From NCBI RefSeq assembly GCF_019243775.1, contig NZ_CP069157.1:2232001-2296000 (forward strand): 64,000 nt of DNA, in the 5' to 3' direction. The notes beneath the pieces were generated by a model. The model had not been told where the DNA came from, made no database searches, and saw only the letters and a list, made by a program, of their open reading frames with translations. Each line of letters begins with the position of its first letter. The first letter of the stretch is position 1. Shown here in pieces: positions 9,500-19,122 of this stretch. Made by a program: the position numbers and the translations under genes. The stretch comes from Morganella morganii (lineage in GTDB: Bacteria; Pseudomonadota; Gammaproteobacteria; Enterobacterales; Enterobacteriaceae).

Positions 9500-9518
9500 T
9501 TACTTGCAATTGATGTAA
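9500..9518. promoter_or_regulatory. LysR-type operator candidate
   Basis: TTAC-N11-GTAA, a dyad of the T-N11-A class, lies in the 112-bp AT-rich space between the divergent dehydrogenase-like and LysR genes. Such boxes are where LysR regulators bind to control themselves and the divergent gene. Assignment is inference from position and form. Confidence 0.5.
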
Positions 9519-9588
9519 ATTATTATATTTCTTCATTGCGTGAAATAAACTACTCTGATATCACTTCATTACCAACCTGAGGTTAATA

Positions 9589-10542
9589 ATGCCGCGTCAT
9601 TTTGATGATTTGATGCTGGGTACACTGGAACTATTCTGCCGTGCCGCCGAACTGCAAAGCTTTTCACAGGCAGCACAGGTACTGAATATTTCTCCGGCTG
9701 CGGTCAGCAAAACCATTGCGAGGCTGGAACAGAAGCTGGGCAGTCCGCTGTTTGTCAGAACCACCCGCCATGTGCGGCTGACAGAAGCGGGAGAACAATA
9801 CCTCAGCTATTGCAGGACAGCACTGGATGCGATGTATGATGCAGAGAATGCCCTGCAGGATATGAAAACCATTCCGGCCGGGAAAATCCGTGTTTGCCTG
9901 CCCAACGATTACGCCTATCTGAAGGTGTTTCCGCTGATGCCGAAATTCCGCCGCCGTTATCCGCAAATCGAGGTCGATTTTCATCTCCGCTTCCGCATTC
10001 CGCGCCAGGAAAGCACGGATTGCGATATCGTCATGACCAGCTGGCTGAATTACCTGCCCGACTGGATTGCCACCCCGGTTGATTTCGCTATGTTCCGGAT
10101 TTATGCCTCACCGGATTATCTGAAAAAAGCACCGCCACTGAATACCCCGGAAGATCTCCGCCATCACAACTGCCTGCAGATGCATTTGCAGGAACAGACC
10201 AGATCACTGCGCTGGCCACTGGTGATAAACAATAAGATTGAACATATCGAAACCCGTGGTGACGCTGCATTTTATGAGGATGTGATGGCCGCATACTATA
10301 TGGCGGTATCCGGTAACGGCGTCGCAATAATGCATGACTTTATTGCCCGCAAAGCCGTGGCAAACGGGCAACTGGTTCCGGTACTGGAGCCCTGGACTAC
10401 CGTATCCCATATTTATCATATTGCCTGTCCGGCAGAATCGCGCAAATCTCCGCGTATCCGCGCATTCATTGATTTTCTGACAGAAGAACTGCGGCCGGCC
10501 GGCGCTTTTCCGGAACATTCGGTGATAGTCCCTGTCCGCTGA
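9589..10542 (+). CDS. LysR-family transcriptional regulator
   Basis: The 317-aa product has the N-terminal winged helix-turn-helix of LysR regulators at about residues 11-70 (LELFCRAAELQSFSQAAQVL, then SPAAVSKTIARLEQKLGSPL) and a periplasmic-binding-like effector domain from about residue 95 to 300. It is of the CrgA/DsdC-like group by general form; the effector is not predictable. Its start follows GAGGT at short spacing. It is divergently paired with the dehydrogenase-like gene and probably controls it. No flagellar regulator in the known FlhDC pathway is LysR-like, so a role in motility would be only positional guesswork. Confidence 0.88.
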   Translation: MPRHFDDLMLGTLELFCRAAELQSFSQAAQVLNISPAAVSKTIARLEQKLGSPLFVRTTRHVRLTEAGEQYLSYCRTALDAMYDAENALQDMKTIPAGKIRVCLPNDYAYLKVFPLMPKFRRRYPQIEVDFHLRFRIPRQESTDCDIVMTSWLNYLPDWIATPVDFAMFRIYASPDYLKKAPPLNTPEDLRHHNCLQMHLQEQTRSLRWPLVINNKIEHIETRGDAAFYEDVMAAYYMAVSGNGVAIMHDFIARKAVANGQLVPVLEPWTTVSHIYHIACPAESRKSPRIRAFIDFLTEELRPAGAFPEHSVIVPVR

Positions 10543-10556
10543 CTTGTATCCGGCAC

Positions 10557-10582
10557 AAAAAAAGGCCGTCGCAGTGACGGCC
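10557..10582 (-). terminator. Terminator after flgL
   Basis: Perfect 7-bp stem GGCCGTC / GACGGCC with a 5-nt loop (10564-10582). Read leftward it is followed by seven T. It ends the flgKL transcript; the same hairpin lies 20 nt after the convergent lysR stop. Confidence 0.85.
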
Positions 10583-10611
10583 AAAGGAATTCAGTACTAA
10601 AACCGGATAAT

Positions 10612-11559
10612 TTAACGACTGAACAGTGACATACTGTTGAGATCTTTAAAAATATCCTGTGAGGCCTGGAACAGCGCCATTTCTTTTTGATAATCCGATA
10701 CCGTGCTGGTCCAGTCCGTGTGAAGCAGGCTGCTCAGACGGCTTTCATTCTGGATCCGGCGGGTCTGTGACAGGAAGTCCAGGCTGTCGATTTCCTGTAA
10801 CTGCAAGCCTTGTTTCGCTTCAATATTGGAGATTTTATCCATCCCGGCTTTAATACCGCGGTTTGCTTCATCCATCCCGGCTCTGGCTCTGTCCAGATCA
10901 GCCTGTGAGGCATTCTGCTGAGGAATTTTCAGTGCTTCCAGACCTTTGTTGATCGCAGTAAACATATCAGCGACTTTTTCACCTTTCGCGTTTGTCGTGG
11001 TGACAAACACTTCCGAACCGGCAAAATAGCTGATCATTTCACGATCACTGCCCACGTTCTGGGTAATGGATTTATCGCCGCCTTTGTAAAGCACATCGCC
11101 GGTCGTTGCATCCACTTCAAACGGTGGCGTATCTGATTCATAACCACCAAAAATATAACGGCCGTTACCGTCAGTCGTGTTACCCAGAGACACCAGCTGA
11201 TCTTTCAGTCCCTGCAGCTGTTCTGCCAGTGATGCACGGTCGTTATCGCTGAGCGCACCCTGGTTGGAGGCCTGGATAACCGTTGAATCCATCTGTGTGG
11301 ATACTTCATTCATCTGGGTGAGAATGCTCATCTGCAATGTCATCCCGGTTTTGGCATAGCCGCGAGTGGATGCATATTGCTGATTGCGGTTCTCAGACTG
11401 AGTGACACGCACCGCCTGCGCGGATGCCTGCGGGTCATCTGACGGTTTGCTGACACGCTGACCGGACGCCAGTTTACTGCCTGCTTCCATCCAGCGGGCG
11501 GTGGCATTGTTCATATCCGACACACGCTGACTGAACATTAAATTGGTGCTGAAACGCAT
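10612..11559 (-). CDS. flgL: Flagellar hook-filament junction protein FlgL (HAP3)
   Basis: FlgL is the second hook-associated protein, joining FlgK to the filament. The 315-aa product has the flagellin-like N-terminal helix MRFSTNLMFSQRVSDMNNA and the QRVSKPSDDPQASAQA motif. Its C-terminal helix region carries TRRIQNESRLSSLLHTDWTS and DYQKEMALFQASQDIF. Length matches enteric FlgL (317 aa). It follows flgK by 24 nt and has no promoter of its own visible. Confidence 0.97.
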   Translation of the reverse strand: MRFSTNLMFSQRVSDMNNATARWMEAGSKLASGQRVSKPSDDPQASAQAVRVTQSENRNQQYASTRGYAKTGMTLQMSILTQMNEVSTQMDSTVIQASNQGALSDNDRASLAEQLQGLKDQLVSLGNTTDGNGRYIFGGYESDTPPFEVDATTGDVLYKGGDKSITQNVGSDREMISYFAGSEVFVTTTNAKGEKVADMFTAINKGLEALKIPQQNASQADLDRARAGMDEANRGIKAGMDKISNIEAKQGLQLQEIDSLDFLSQTRRIQNESRLSSLLHTDWTSTVSDYQKEMALFQASQDIFKDLNSMSLFSR

Positions 11560-11583
11560 GATAATTTCCTTCTTAACTCAAAA

Positions 11584-13224
11584 TCAGAATGCACGCATCA
11601 GAACGTTGAATAACTCATCAACGGTCGACAGCACTTTGGCGTTGGCATTAAAGAACTGCTGCATTTTCTGCATCTGGACACTTTCTTCGTTGGTATTAAC
11701 GCCGGAAATCCCCTGCTGCTGCTCATAGAAGCTGACCGTCAGTTTGTTCTGCACTTCGGAATCAATCTGTGCCTGGCTGGCTTTGCTGCCCACATCATTG
11801 ACCAGTGATGCATAGAAATCGGACAGGGTTGATGTGCCGCCGACCAGTTTCTGATCCTGCAGTTTTACCAGCTCTTTGATATTTTCATTGTTGCTGGCAC
11901 CACCGGTGCTGTCCGCTGCGGCGAAATCTGCCGCATTTGTCACCAGCGTGTTCAGACCACCGATCACATTATCCACCGGCTTGAGCAGGAATTTATCTCC
12001 GGCCTGTGCCGTATTGTTACTGATTTTGATGTCCATGCCTTCGAAACTTAAGGTGCCGGTCGCACCGTCAAAATTCGCGGTCACTGCGATACCTTCCGGC
12101 AGACGGGTCACATTCCAGTTGGTGCCGTCATAACTGACATCGTAGTTATTACCGGTGACTTTGGAGACATCGTTGTATTTGATATCAAAATCGGCTTTGC
12201 CTTTGTTGTGGGTATTGCTGACCACACTGCCGCTGCCGACCGCAAAGAAATCTTTGTCAGTCTTGCCGTTGGCATCATAGCCTTTGCGGTGAACTTCATT
12301 GAATTTTTCCGCAAAGACCAGCGCCATCTGGTTCAGCTTTTGTCTTGCCGGGTCAATAATTTCACGGCGGGAACGCAGAACACCGCTCAGCTCACCACCA
12401 CGGATCTGGTCATCTTTGATTTCACGGACATTACCGGCAGAATCAACAAAACCGATGCTCAGACGGCTGTCATCCGCACCGGAAGCCACCGCTTCCAGAC
12501 GGTTAGCACGTCCGCCGGTCACCAGCGGCAGGCCGTTGGCAAACGAGACGTTGAAGTTGCCGTTCTGCTCGATCACTTTGATGCCGATAACAGAATTAAG
12601 CTCATTCACCAGGCGGTCACGCACATCCAGCAAATCATTCGGCTCTGCACCGTTAACCGCACGGGAGTTGCTGATCTGCTCATTCAGTTTGGCAATTTTT
12701 TCCGCATAGGTATTGATATCTTTAACTTTATTATCAATCTGATGGTTAACATCGTTATCCATCTCACGCAGACGGCGGTCAGCTTCCTTCAGTTGGCTGA
12801 CCATGGTTTTGGCTTTGCCGAGGAAGACATCCACCAGCGTTTTGTCACTGGCGTCACTCGCCGCTTCGTCCAGCGAGGTGAAGAAACTGCCCAGCATCCC
12901 GGCGAGATCATCCGTGCTGTTGGATAACAGATCATCCACCCCGGAGGCATTTTTCATGAATGCTTCGTAGTCGCCGCTGCGGGAACGCGCGTTGTTATAC
13001 TGCATATTGACGAATTCATCGAACTCACGGCGGACATGGCTGAAATAAGTGCCGTTGCCGAAATAGCCGTTGGTTGTCATTGTGCCCGGGTTTTCACCGA
13101 ATACCGCGCTCTGGCGGTGATAATAACCCACCCCGGCGTTGGCCAGGTTGTTGGAAATAACACTCAGCCCGCCCTGGGCCGCGTTAATTCCGCTTAATGC
13201 GTTATTCATTACATTATTCAGCAT
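11584..13224 (-). CDS. flgK: Flagellar hook-associated protein FlgK (HAP1)
   Basis: FlgK caps the hook and seeds the junction to the filament; FlgN is its export chaperone. The 546-aa product starts with the rod-hook family signature [24 protein letters not shown] and ends with a coiled domain (SVQMQKMQQFFNANAKVLST). Length agrees with enteric FlgK (about 547). Transcribed with flgL from a sigma-28 promoter at 13315-13341, so it is a late gene here, while flgBCDEFGHIJ is middle class. Confidence 0.98.
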   Translation of the reverse strand: MLNNVMNNALSGINAAQGGLSVISNNLANAGVGYYHRQSAVFGENPGTMTTNGYFGNGTYFSHVRREFDEFVNMQYNNARSRSGDYEAFMKNASGVDDLLSNSTDDLAGMLGSFFTSLDEAASDASDKTLVDVFLGKAKTMVSQLKEADRRLREMDNDVNHQIDNKVKDINTYAEKIAKLNEQISNSRAVNGAEPNDLLDVRDRLVNELNSVIGIKVIEQNGNFNVSFANGLPLVTGGRANRLEAVASGADDSRLSIGFVDSAGNVREIKDDQIRGGELSGVLRSRREIIDPARQKLNQMALVFAEKFNEVHRKGYDANGKTDKDFFAVGSGSVVSNTHNKGKADFDIKYNDVSKVTGNNYDVSYDGTNWNVTRLPEGIAVTANFDGATGTLSFEGMDIKISNNTAQAGDKFLLKPVDNVIGGLNTLVTNAADFAAADSTGGASNNENIKELVKLQDQKLVGGTSTLSDFYASLVNDVGSKASQAQIDSEVQNKLTVSFYEQQQGISGVNTNEESVQMQKMQQFFNANAKVLSTVDELFNVLMRAF

Positions 13225-13314
13225 GTGCTTTTCCTTTCTCTGGCGACTGCTTTCCCGGCGACTTACTGAAAATGCAGCGCAGATAGCATCCGTTTAAAAT
13301 TATGTCTTACCTTG

Positions 13315-13341
13315 TTATCGGAAAGACGGCGTAAAAATTTA
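13315..13341 (-). promoter_or_regulatory. Sigma-28 (FliA) promoter for flgKL
   Basis: On the minus strand TAAATTTT, an 11-nt spacer, then TCCGATAA, against the consensus TAAAGTTT-N11-GCCGATAA: one mismatch in each element and exact spacing. It lies about 90 bp upstream of flgK. Its -35 and spacer overlap the left arm of the flgJ terminator hairpin. Confidence 0.88.
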
Positions 13342-13368
13342 GTGTTAACTGCATTTTTTTTACGCCGT
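13326..13368 (-). terminator. Terminator-like hairpin after flgJ, overlapping the flgK promoter
   Basis: Perfect 12-bp arms ACGGCGTAAAAA (13326-13337) and TTTTTACGCCGT (13357-13368), with an A-rich/T-rich base that can act as a bidirectional terminator. It begins 8 nt past the flgJ stop and would end the flgB-J transcript. Confidence 0.65.
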
Positions 13369-13375
13369 GAATTTG

Positions 13376-14353
13376 TCAGAAAATGTCACTCAAATCGAGG
13401 GTGTACGCCTGTACAGCACGGGAAGCCACCGGTGCGGCGGCGGGTGTGCCGCGGATTTGATTAATGAGGACAATCAGCTTGTCGGAATAGCCCGGGTCGG
13501 TGGCATATCCGGCCTTGTGCAGACGCTGTGCCGCCTGCTCCGGACTGGCCGCCTGTTTCACGCCGTGATAACGCGGATTTTCAGTCAGCAGACGGGTGTA
13601 ATCGGCAATCGCCTCTTCATAAGAACCGTAAACACGGAAGTTATCACGCATTTTAATGGTCTTACCGTTGATAACCTCGGTGGTCATGATATTGGTGACC
13701 GGACCTTCCCAACCCTTACCGGCTTTGATACCAAACAGGTTGTGACTGGTTTTGCCGTCTGCGGTCAGAATTTCCCGCTTTCCCCAGCCGCTTTCCAGTG
13801 CCGCCTGTGCCAGGATCAGCAGATGATGCACACCACTTTTCTGTGATGCTGCTTTCGCCGGCTCTGTCAGTTTTGCAATGAAATTCTGACTGTTAAGCCC
13901 CAGTTCACGCACTTTTTTCAGCGGTGAACTCAGTGCATCCCCCGCAGAACTGAATTTCCGCATCAGCTGCGCCATTGCCTGCTGCGGCATGGACTGAATC
14001 ACCGTGGCATCATCCAGCGCCATCATTGATGAACGCAGCGGCAGATCCGGTTCATTATCCGCAGAAAGCTGCTTAAACATCATATCGCCGAAGCCCAGCC
14101 CCTTTTCTGACAGGTTTTGGGCTATCTGCTGGTCATACATGCTGGTCAGCATCCGGGTCTGGTCGCTGGAGAACAATCCGTCCTGCGGCAGTGCGGCGCG
14201 CATGCTTTTGAGCATCATCTGAACAAAGGTCGCTTCCAGTTGCTGCGTCACCTGACGCAGCCCCTCCTGCGGTTTTTCATTCAGCTGCTGTTTCAGGCTA
14301 CCCAGCGACTGCACATCGTAGGCCGCACTCTGCATCAACTGTATGTCGCTCAT
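13376..14353 (-). CDS. flgJ: Flagellar rod assembly protein/muramidase FlgJ
   Basis: FlgJ caps the growing rod and cuts a hole in the peptidoglycan. The 325-aa product has the N-terminal rod-binding domain (TFVQMMLKSMRAALPQDGLF, DQQIAQNLSEKGLGFGDMM) and a C-terminal glucosaminidase domain from about residue 160, with AALESGWGKREI holding the catalytic Glu and YGSYEEAIADYTRLL. ATG 14353 overlaps the flgI stop by 1 nt; an in-frame earlier start lies inside flgI. Confidence 0.96.
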   Translation of the reverse strand: MSDIQLMQSAAYDVQSLGSLKQQLNEKPQEGLRQVTQQLEATFVQMMLKSMRAALPQDGLFSSDQTRMLTSMYDQQIAQNLSEKGLGFGDMMFKQLSADNEPDLPLRSSMMALDDATVIQSMPQQAMAQLMRKFSSAGDALSSPLKKVRELGLNSQNFIAKLTEPAKAASQKSGVHHLLILAQAALESGWGKREILTADGKTSHNLFGIKAGKGWEGPVTNIMTTEVINGKTIKMRDNFRVYGSYEEAIADYTRLLTENPRYHGVKQAASPEQAAQRLHKAGYATDPGYSDKLIVLINQIRGTPAAAPVASRAVQAYTLDLSDIF

Positions 14354-15459
14354 CAGATGATCTCCAGCTTCGCCCGCAGACAACCGGCACTTTCCATCGC
14401 CTGCAGAATCGACATCAGGTCGGTCGGTGTGGCCCCTAATGTATTGAGCGCCTGAATAACCTGATTGAGATTCGCCCCGGCATTCACTTTTTTCAGTGTG
14501 CCGTCCTGCTCACGGATCCCGACATTGGTGTTGCGGGTCACGACGGTCTGACCACCGGCAAACGGCGTGTCCGGCTGACTGACCTGTGTCTGGCGCTCAA
14601 CCGTCACCGCGAGGCTGCCGTGGGCAACCGCACAACTGTCGAGCGTGACGGTCCGGTTAATCACGACAGAGCCGGTGCGGGAGTTCAGGATGACTTTGGC
14701 TTCATTCTGCGGCGGACGGATATTCAGATCCTGCACCCGTGCCAGGAAACGCACCTGGTCACTGCTGCTCTGCGGTACCCGTAACTGTACCGTGCGGGAG
14801 TCCAGCGGTGTTGCGGTACCGAAACCGTTCATGCGGTTCACCGCGTCGCTGATATCCTGTGCCAGCGCAAAACTGTCTTCATTCAGCTGGAGATTAATCA
14901 CGCCGCTCTGGCCGAATCCGCCCGGCAGTTCACGCTCAATCGTCGCTCCGCCGCTGATACGGCCGCCGGCCAGCTGGTTCACTTTGACACTGCTGCCGCC
15001 GGCACTGACACCGGCACCGCCGACCAGGATATTACCCTGTGCCAGCGCATACACCTGACCATCCACGCCTTTAAGCGGCGTCATCAGCAGTGTGCCGCCG
15101 CGCAGGCTTTTGGCGTTACCCATTGAGGAAACGACCACGTCGATCGCCTGGCCGGAGCGGGCAAACGGCGGCATTTTGGCGGTGACCATCACCGCCGCCA
15201 CGTTTTTCAGCTGCATATTGGTGCCCGGCGGTACAGTGATCCCCATCTGCGACAGCATGTTATTCAGGCTCTGCGTGGTAAACGGTGTCTGCATGGTCTG
15301 GTCACCGGTACCGTCGAGGCCGACAATCAGCCCGTAACCAATCAGCGCATTCTCACGCACGCCCTGTACGGTGGTCAGATCCTTAATCCGTTCACTGTGT
15401 GCGGGGAGACCCGCCAAACCTAAAACCGCAATCAGCAGGCCGGTCAGTACTTTTTTCAT
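14353..15459 (-). CDS. flgI: Flagellar P-ring protein FlgI
   Basis: FlgI makes the periplasmic P-ring bushing around the rod. The 368-aa precursor has a Sec signal peptide (cleavage near residue 22, PAHS-E), then [42 protein letters not shown] and the invariant C-terminal [12 protein letters not shown]. Start is uncertain between GTG 15465 and ATG 15459; I chose the ATG because the AGAGG site is better spaced for it. Confidence 0.97.
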   Translation of the reverse strand: MKKVLTGLLIAVLGLAGLPAHSERIKDLTTVQGVRENALIGYGLIVGLDGTGDQTMQTPFTTQSLNNMLSQMGITVPPGTNMQLKNVAAVMVTAKMPPFARSGQAIDVVVSSMGNAKSLRGGTLLMTPLKGVDGQVYALAQGNILVGGAGVSAGGSSVKVNQLAGGRISGGATIERELPGGFGQSGVINLQLNEDSFALAQDISDAVNRMNGFGTATPLDSRTVQLRVPQSSSDQVRFLARVQDLNIRPPQNEAKVILNSRTGSVVINRTVTLDSCAVAHGSLAVTVERQTQVSQPDTPFAGGQTVVTRNTNVGIREQDGTLKKVNAGANLNQVIQALNTLGATPTDLMSILQAMESAGCLRAKLEII

Positions 15460-15476
15460 TCTCACTTTACCTCTGC

Positions 15477-16226
15477 TCAGTACGGTGACACATTCAGGAA
15501 GAAACGCTGTAACCAGCCCATATTCTGCGATTCATTGATATAGCCGTCGCCGACATACTCAATACGGGCATCCGCCACCTGAGTGGAGCTGACACTGTTA
15601 TCCGCCCCGATGGTGCGCGGGTTGACCACACCGGAGAAACGGATAGATTCCGTACCCTGGTTAATGGCGATCCGTTTTTCACCCACCACATGCAGGTTAC
15701 CGTTCGCCAGCAGCTGATCCACAGTGACCGTGATAGTGCCCTTAAAGGTGTTCTGGGCATTAGCGCCGCCTTTGCCGGTAAAATCACTGTTGCCTTTTAC
15801 GTCCAGCTCCGTGTTGCTGCCGCCGAGCCAGCCCTGCATAAAGCCGGGCAGAATGGACGCAAGAAAGCCGGTTTTTCCGGCACGGTTGGCATTAGCGGAG
15901 GAATTTTTGCTGGCGCTGACGTTTTCCTGCAGATTGATGGTGAGGATATCGCCGACATTACGCGGACGTCTGTCCTCGAACAGCGGCTGGTAGCCGTAGT
16001 AGGCAGGCTGCGCACTCTGAAAAATAGCACCGTTCGCGGCCGGGGCAGTCGGTGCGACCGGCAGCGCGGTGGTATGGGTATCCACCAGCGGTTTGGGTTT
16101 GATGTAAGCACAGCCGCTGAGTGATACGGCAAGCACTGCCGCTGTCACCAGTCCGCGCCCGCAAACAGAAGTGGCAGGAGAACTTGCGCAATCCTGCTGC
16201 CGTGGAACAATGCCGCTTTCAGTCAT
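15477..16226 (-). CDS. flgH: Flagellar L-ring lipoprotein FlgH
   Basis: FlgH forms the outer-membrane L-ring. The 249-aa precursor has a lipobox LSGC near residue 39, and the family core [60 protein letters not shown] and [10 protein letters not shown]. The N-terminus before the lipobox is longer than in E. coli (about 15 extra residues), so a later non-ATG start is possible. Preceded in the operon by a terminator-like hairpin after flgG. Confidence 0.95.
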   Translation of the reverse strand: MTESGIVPRQQDCASSPATSVCGRGLVTAAVLAVSLSGCAYIKPKPLVDTHTTALPVAPTAPAANGAIFQSAQPAYYGYQPLFEDRRPRNVGDILTINLQENVSASKNSSANANRAGKTGFLASILPGFMQGWLGGSNTELDVKGNSDFTGKGGANAQNTFKGTITVTVDQLLANGNLHVVGEKRIAINQGTESIRFSGVVNPRTIGADNSVSSTQVADARIEYVGDGYINESQNMGWLQRFFLNVSPY

Positions 16227-16260
16227 CTTAATACTCTTGCTGTTCTGTGCGTGTCTCAGT

Positions 16261-16296
16261 AAAAAAGCCCCGGCAGCGATAACCTCACCGCCGGGA
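16261..16296 (-). terminator. Terminator-like hairpin between flgG and flgH
   Basis: On the minus strand a CCCGGC / GCCGGG stem with a 15-nt loop, then GC and six T. It lies in the 76-bp space between flgG and flgH, inside what is usually one operon, so it may lower expression of flgHIJ rather than stop it. Confidence 0.5.
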
Positions 16297-16302
16297 CGGG
16301 GA

Positions 16303-17085
16303 TTACAGTTGTGTCAGACGCTGTAACATCTGGTCAGAGGCGGAAACGGCCTTACTGTTGATTTCATACGCGCGCTGCGTCTGGATCATATTGACCAGTT
16401 CTTCCGCCACGTTAACGTTAGAGGTTTCCACCATGCCCTGATACAGACGGCCTGCACCGTTGGTTTCAGGGGCACTTTCTGTCGGTGCGCCGGAGCTGGC
16501 GGTTTCCATATACAGGTTTTCGCCGATGCTCTCCAGACCCGCATCATTGATGAAGGTGGTCAGGGTAATCTGGCCGATCTGCTGCGGCTGGCTTTCGCCG
16601 TACATGGTGACAGAAACCGTACCGTCACGGCCGATTTCCATCTTCTGCGCCCCTTCCGGGATCATAATGGCCGGGACAATCTGATAACCGGATGAGGTCA
16701 CCAGCTGACCGTTCTGATCAGGATGCAGTGAACCGTCGCGGGTATAGGCATCAGAACCGTCCGGCATCTGGACATGGATAAAACCCTGTCCGCTGATGGC
16801 GATATCAGTCGATGTGCCGGTTTTGTTCAGCGCACCCTGGGCATGAATACGGGTGGTTGCGACCGGACGCACACCGGTACCCAGCTGGAGACCGGTCGGC
16901 AGAGATGTCTGCTCGGAACTCATGGCACCCGGCTGGCGGATGTTCTGATAAAGCAAATCTTCAAACACCGCACGCTGGCGTTTAAAACCGTTGGTGCTGA
17001 CGTTGGCCAGGTTGTTGGAAATAACATCCAGGTTCGTCTGCTGGGCTTCAAGCCCGGTTTTGGCAATCCATAATGAACGGATCAT
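16303..17085 (-). CDS. flgG: Flagellar distal rod protein FlgG
   Basis: FlgG is the main distal rod subunit. The 260-aa product opens with [20 protein letters not shown] and [20 protein letters not shown], the rod-hook N-terminal signature, and closes with [20 protein letters not shown] and [11 protein letters not shown]. Length equals enteric FlgG (260). Lies between flgF (19 nt) and the hairpin before flgH. Confidence 0.98.
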   Translation of the reverse strand: MIRSLWIAKTGLEAQQTNLDVISNNLANVSTNGFKRQRAVFEDLLYQNIRQPGAMSSEQTSLPTGLQLGTGVRPVATTRIHAQGALNKTGTSTDIAISGQGFIHVQMPDGSDAYTRDGSLHPDQNGQLVTSSGYQIVPAIMIPEGAQKMEIGRDGTVSVTMYGESQPQQIGQITLTTFINDAGLESIGENLYMETASSGAPTESAPETNGAGRLYQGMVETSNVNVAEELVNMIQTQRAYEINSKAVSASDQMLQRLTQL

Positions 17086-17104
17086 GATAATTCCTTACTG
17101 AATA

Positions 17105-17860
17105 TTAACTCACCGCAAGCAGCTGATTGGCCCGCTGGGCATTCTCATCCGCGCTGTGAACCACTTTCATCTGCATCTCGAAATGACGCGCATTGGCAAT
17201 CATTTCCACCATCGCCTGTGCCGGGTTGACGTTACTGCCTTCCAGCACACCGGACGATACTTTGCCGCGCTCACTCAGCGGCAGTTCATTGCCATTGGCA
17301 TTACGCGCCGCAGCAGTGAGATGAAACAGCCCGTCCTCGCCGCGCAGAACATCCTGCGGCTTCGCTTCCACCACTTTCAGACGGCCTATCTGTCCGAGCA
17401 TGGTCGGCGGATCAGTCGGGATCAGCGCGGTGATGGTACCGTCACCGCCGATGGTCAGTTCCGCGTGCGGCGGCACATCAATCGCACCGCCGTCACCCTG
17501 CAGAAGGTGTTCACCCAGCATCAGCTGACCATCCGCCGAAATCTGAATGCTGCCATTACGGGTATAGGCTTCTTCCCCGCCCGGCAGTGCCACCGCCAGG
17601 AAATGACCTTCATTAAGCGCCACATCCATCTGACGGCCGGTGTAGTTCAGCGGCCCCTGAGTCATATCCGCTCCGGGGGTCGAGGAGACCACCAGTGTCC
17701 GGGTCTGCTCTGTATCGCCGTTTACCGGTACTGCCCGCATGGCGGACAGCTGTGCCTTAAACCCGGATGTCGAGACGTTGGCAATGTTGTTCGAGACAAT
17801 GGCCTGATTTTCCAGCGCATGCTTAGCGCCGCCCATTGCTGTATAAATGACGTGATCCAT
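17105..17860 (-). CDS. flgF: Flagellar proximal rod protein FlgF
   Basis: FlgF is a proximal rod subunit. The 251-aa product starts MDHVIYTAMGGAKHALENQA, aligning with enteric FlgF (251 aa); an in-frame GTG at 17866 would add two residues and is less likely. Conserved SNNIANVSTSGFKAQLSAMR and the C-terminal FEMQMKVVHSADENAQRANQ are present. Spaced 21 nt from flgE. Confidence 0.97.
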   Translation of the reverse strand: MDHVIYTAMGGAKHALENQAIVSNNIANVSTSGFKAQLSAMRAVPVNGDTEQTRTLVVSSTPGADMTQGPLNYTGRQMDVALNEGHFLAVALPGGEEAYTRNGSIQISADGQLMLGEHLLQGDGGAIDVPPHAELTIGGDGTITALIPTDPPTMLGQIGRLKVVEAKPQDVLRGEDGLFHLTAAARNANGNELPLSERGKVSSGVLEGSNVNPAQAMVEMIANARHFEMQMKVVHSADENAQRANQLLAVS

Positions 17861-17881
17861 GGCCACCTTCTGTCTTTATGC

Positions 17882-19093
17882 TTAACGTAAGTTAACCAGC
17901 GTCTGCAGCATCTGATCCTGCGTTTTGATGGTCTGCGAGTTGGACTGATAGTTACGCTGCATCACAATCATGTTGATCAGTTCCTGGCTCATATCCACGT
18001 TGGAGGCTTCCACCGCGCCGCCGGTCAGGTTACCGAACTGTCCGGTGCCCGGAACGCCGTCCATCGGGTTACCGGAGGCATTGGTGGCTTTCCAGACGTT
18101 ACCGCCCTGGGATGCCAGGCCGTTATTGTTGGCAAACGCAGACAGTGCGATTTTGCCGACAGTCCGCTTCTGCTGGTTGGAATAGCTGGCGGTGATGGTG
18201 CCGTCATTCTCAATTTTGAAGCTGGTGTATTCACCGGACTGATAGCCGTCGATATCAATTTTGCTGACGGATGATTCGGTGACTTTCTGCTGACGGGTTT
18301 TATTGAAGCTCAGGTCAATTGTGCCGCCATCCGCACCGTTTAAGCCTTTATAAGTGAACTGAAAATCAGCGGTACCTTTCAGCTTGCCGTTGCCGTCAAA
18401 TTCCATATCACCCAGGTCCTCAACAGCCGCTGTTTTATCGCTGCTGTCTTTGGCTTTGACACTCCATTTGTTGTCAGCGGTTTTGATAAAGTAAACCGCG
18501 ACTTCATGGGTGTTACCCTGGCTGTCATAGGTGGTCATGGTGGTGCTGAAGTTGTAGGTATCCGGGTTGTCCGGATCAAACGCAGCGGTAATTGCCTTAT
18601 CATCCGAGTTCAGGTTCATGGTTAATTCACCTTTGGCGGATGCTCTGGCGTCCATCATATCGGTCGGGATATTCAGCGCCTGCGGAATGCCGCCCGTCTG
18701 GATAGTGGTGTTACCGGCAGCATCCTGACCCGCCGGGAAACCGGTGACCATCATGCCCTGGTTGTTAACCAGGTTACCGCTCTTATCACGGTGAAATTCA
18801 CCGTCACGGCTGTAAACCACATCACCGTTACCATCCAGCAGACGGAAGAAACCGTTACCGGAAATCGCCACATCAGTAGCGCGGTCAGTACGGGTGATAG
18901 CACCGTCTTTGAAGTTCTGGGAAACCGCCGCAACGTTAACCCCGAGACCGACACCGGAACCGGCAAACATATCAGCAAAAGAAGCATGCGCCCCTTTAAA
19001 GCCGTTGGTTGCGGAGTTGGCAATGTTGTTACCGATCGAATCAAGACCGGATGAAGCGGCGTTCAGGCCGCTGACTGCTTGTGAAAAAGACAT
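17882..19093 (-). CDS. flgE: Flagellar hook protein FlgE
   Basis: FlgE polymerises into the curved universal joint. The 403-aa product has the N-terminal MSFSQAVSGLNAASSGLDSI signature with SATNGFKGAHASFADMF, a variable middle, and the terminal NMIVMQRNYQSNSQTIKTQD. GGAGGTGAC immediately upstream of the ATG is a strong ribosome site, as suits a high-copy protein. Length is close to enteric FlgE (402). Confidence 0.98.
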   Translation of the reverse strand: MSFSQAVSGLNAASSGLDSIGNNIANSATNGFKGAHASFADMFAGSGVGLGVNVAAVSQNFKDGAITRTDRATDVAISGNGFFRLLDGNGDVVYSRDGEFHRDKSGNLVNNQGMMVTGFPAGQDAAGNTTIQTGGIPQALNIPTDMMDARASAKGELTMNLNSDDKAITAAFDPDNPDTYNFSTTMTTYDSQGNTHEVAVYFIKTADNKWSVKAKDSSDKTAAVEDLGDMEFDGNGKLKGTADFQFTYKGLNGADGGTIDLSFNKTRQQKVTESSVSKIDIDGYQSGEYTSFKIENDGTITASYSNQQKRTVGKIALSAFANNNGLASQGGNVWKATNASGNPMDGVPGTGQFGNLTGGAVEASNVDMSQELINMIVMQRNYQSNSQTIKTQDQMLQTLVNLR

Positions 19094-19122
19094 GTCACCT
19101 CCATGACAATTGGGTTTGCTTA

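Noticed and set aside
12208..12927. 239-codon + strand frame opposite flgK
   Set aside because: Antisense to a clear FlgK; no start context or homology seen.
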